NCBI RefSeq assembly: GCF_002078875.1
Contig: NC_034415.1
Coordinates: 15,359,778-15,423,777, forward strand
DNA length: 64,000 nucleotides
Source: Numida meleagris
Taxonomy: Eukaryota > Chordata > Aves > Galliformes > Numididae
Reading direction: 5' to 3'
The notes below the pieces were generated by a model. It saw only the letters and a program-made list of their open reading frames with translations. It made no database searches and had not been told where the DNA came from. Shown in pieces: positions 63,302-64,000 of this stretch. Every line of letters begins with the position of its first letter. The first letter of the stretch is position 1. Made by a program: the position numbers and the translations under genes.

Positions 63302-63432
63302 TCAGTCAGATTGGTTCTGGAAATCCCACCCCATTTTTATGGGACATTTATGAGACTGTCTGTAGGAGTGTAGGGAAGTTAGTGACTTAATGGCATTTTA
63401 GTGAGTGGAACTTCAAGAAAATCAGGGCATGT

Positions 63433-63704
63433 AGCGACAGGATGAGGGAAAATGGCTTTAAACTGGAAGAGGGTAGATTTAGGCTAGATATTAGGAAAAA
63501 ATTCTTTGCTGTGACAGTGGTGAAACACTGGAACAGGTTGCCCAGCGAGGCTGTGGGTGCCCCCTCCCTGGAAGCATTCAAGGCCAGGCTGGATGGGGCT
63601 TTGGACAGCCTGGTCAAGAGGGAGGTGTCCCTGCGTACAACAAGGGGTTGGAACTAGGTGATCTTAAAAGTCCCTTCCAACACAAACCATTCTGTGATTC
63701 TGTG
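63433..63704 (+). mobile_element. CR1 LINE 3' fragment
   Basis: About 270 bp of CR1 on the plus strand: the ORF2 end, then the 3' UTR (aaggggttggaactaggtga, then tcccttccaacacaaaccat) and the terminal attctgtgattctgtgaa at 63687-63704. The insertion is 5'-truncated and fairly well preserved. Confidence 0.95.
63442..63642 (+). pseudogene. CR1 ORF2 C-terminal fragment
   Basis: The frame is open and carries [20 protein letters not shown], then [27 protein letters not shown] and DSLV. These are the usual last 65 or so residues of CR1 ORF2, with no reverse transcriptase core left. The frame runs past the usual end (after DSLV) to 63657 because the expected stop codon is not in place. It is a non-functional insertion remnant. 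Confidence 0.9.
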
Positions 63705-64000
63705 AAAAGGACTTCTGTGCCTCTGAACATTCCCTGACTAGATAAAAAGCCTAAAATCCTCATCTAGGCACCTATATCTGATTTTAATCGATTCAGTGGA
63801 GGGAAATTGTTTTCCTCTTTAAAAAACAAACGTGAAAGGATGCTTTCATTATGGATCTAAATAAAGAGGAAATACCCTTTAGGAAGTGAGGGATGCCTCA
63901 CGTAAACAGCATGGATGAGTGTCATGGCTGGAGTTATATGGCAGCAGTATAAGTACTGCAGGTGGAGTACCAATAAGCATATAGAAGAAACTTACTGACA
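63705..64000. other. Non-coding sequence to the window end
   Basis: AT-rich unique sequence apart from a short old-repeat-like piece near 63763-63782; no gene seen. Confidence 0.6.

Larger units (their letters stand above)
51405..63432. other. AT-rich non-coding stretch, no gene seen
   Basis: No gene is recognised across 12 kb. It holds the palindrome at 53637-53768, the CATC and AC microsatellites, an exon-like segment at 57306-57351, purine-rich patches at about 52230-52390 and 59970-60180, and poly-T runs at 61594-61607 and 63167-63183. Faint old repeats occur near 56483 and 63227. The frame at 60578-60901 (107 codons, plus) and the minus frame at 59917-60297 (126 codons, complement of a purine-rich patch) show no motifs. 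Confidence 0.55.

Overview
The window looks like AT-rich, non-coding nuclear DNA from a bird, most likely a galliform such as chicken. The evidence is its interspersed repeats. Six recognisable 3' ends of CR1 LINEs (the dominant avian retroposon) are present, together with an internally deleted mariner element that I recognise as Galluhop-like. There is no bacterial-style gene density, no operon structure, and no rRNA, tRNA or CRISPR. Nearly all open frames are short (60-100 codons) and look like chance; the longer ones lie in repeats or in one GC-rich block. I could not recognise a complete protein-coding gene. The window is therefore either intergenic or inside a very large intron.

Layout. 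From 1 to about 9.97 kb there is unique AT-rich sequence with a diverged repeat pair near 2.64 and 3.89 kb. Short CR1 tails lie at 9.97-10.05 kb and 15.07-15.23 kb. A 14-bp minisatellite sits at 16.45 kb, and a polypyrimidine tract followed by an exon-like segment at 20.9-21.0 kb. From 24.6 to 26.3 kb there is a compositional island, much richer in G+C than its surroundings. It holds a minus-strand segment with good splice signals, a second strong donor, and a four-unit tandem repeat of about 40 codons; a CR1 tail follows at 26.37 kb. From 26.45 to 48.13 kb the DNA is unique and AT-rich, with microsatellites and faint old repeats.

The main repeat cluster is at 48.1-51.4 kb: a minus-strand CR1 (48.13-48.55), the Galluhop-like remnant (48.99-49.56) and the longest CR1 (50.44-51.40), which has lost its reverse-transcriptase active-site codons. 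A long imperfect palindrome with a 20-nt fully pairable inner stem lies at 53.64-53.77 kb. CATC and AC microsatellites are at 55.75-55.83 kb, a 46-bp exon-like segment at 57.3 kb, and a final CR1 at 63.43-63.70 kb.

The parts most worth following up are the 24.6-26.3 kb island, the hairpin at 53.7 kb, and the small exon candidates at 57.3, 21.0 and 28.6 kb. No functional system can be shown from the sequence alone. Exon calls rest only on splice motifs and open frames, and repeat family names are from recognition, not a database search.
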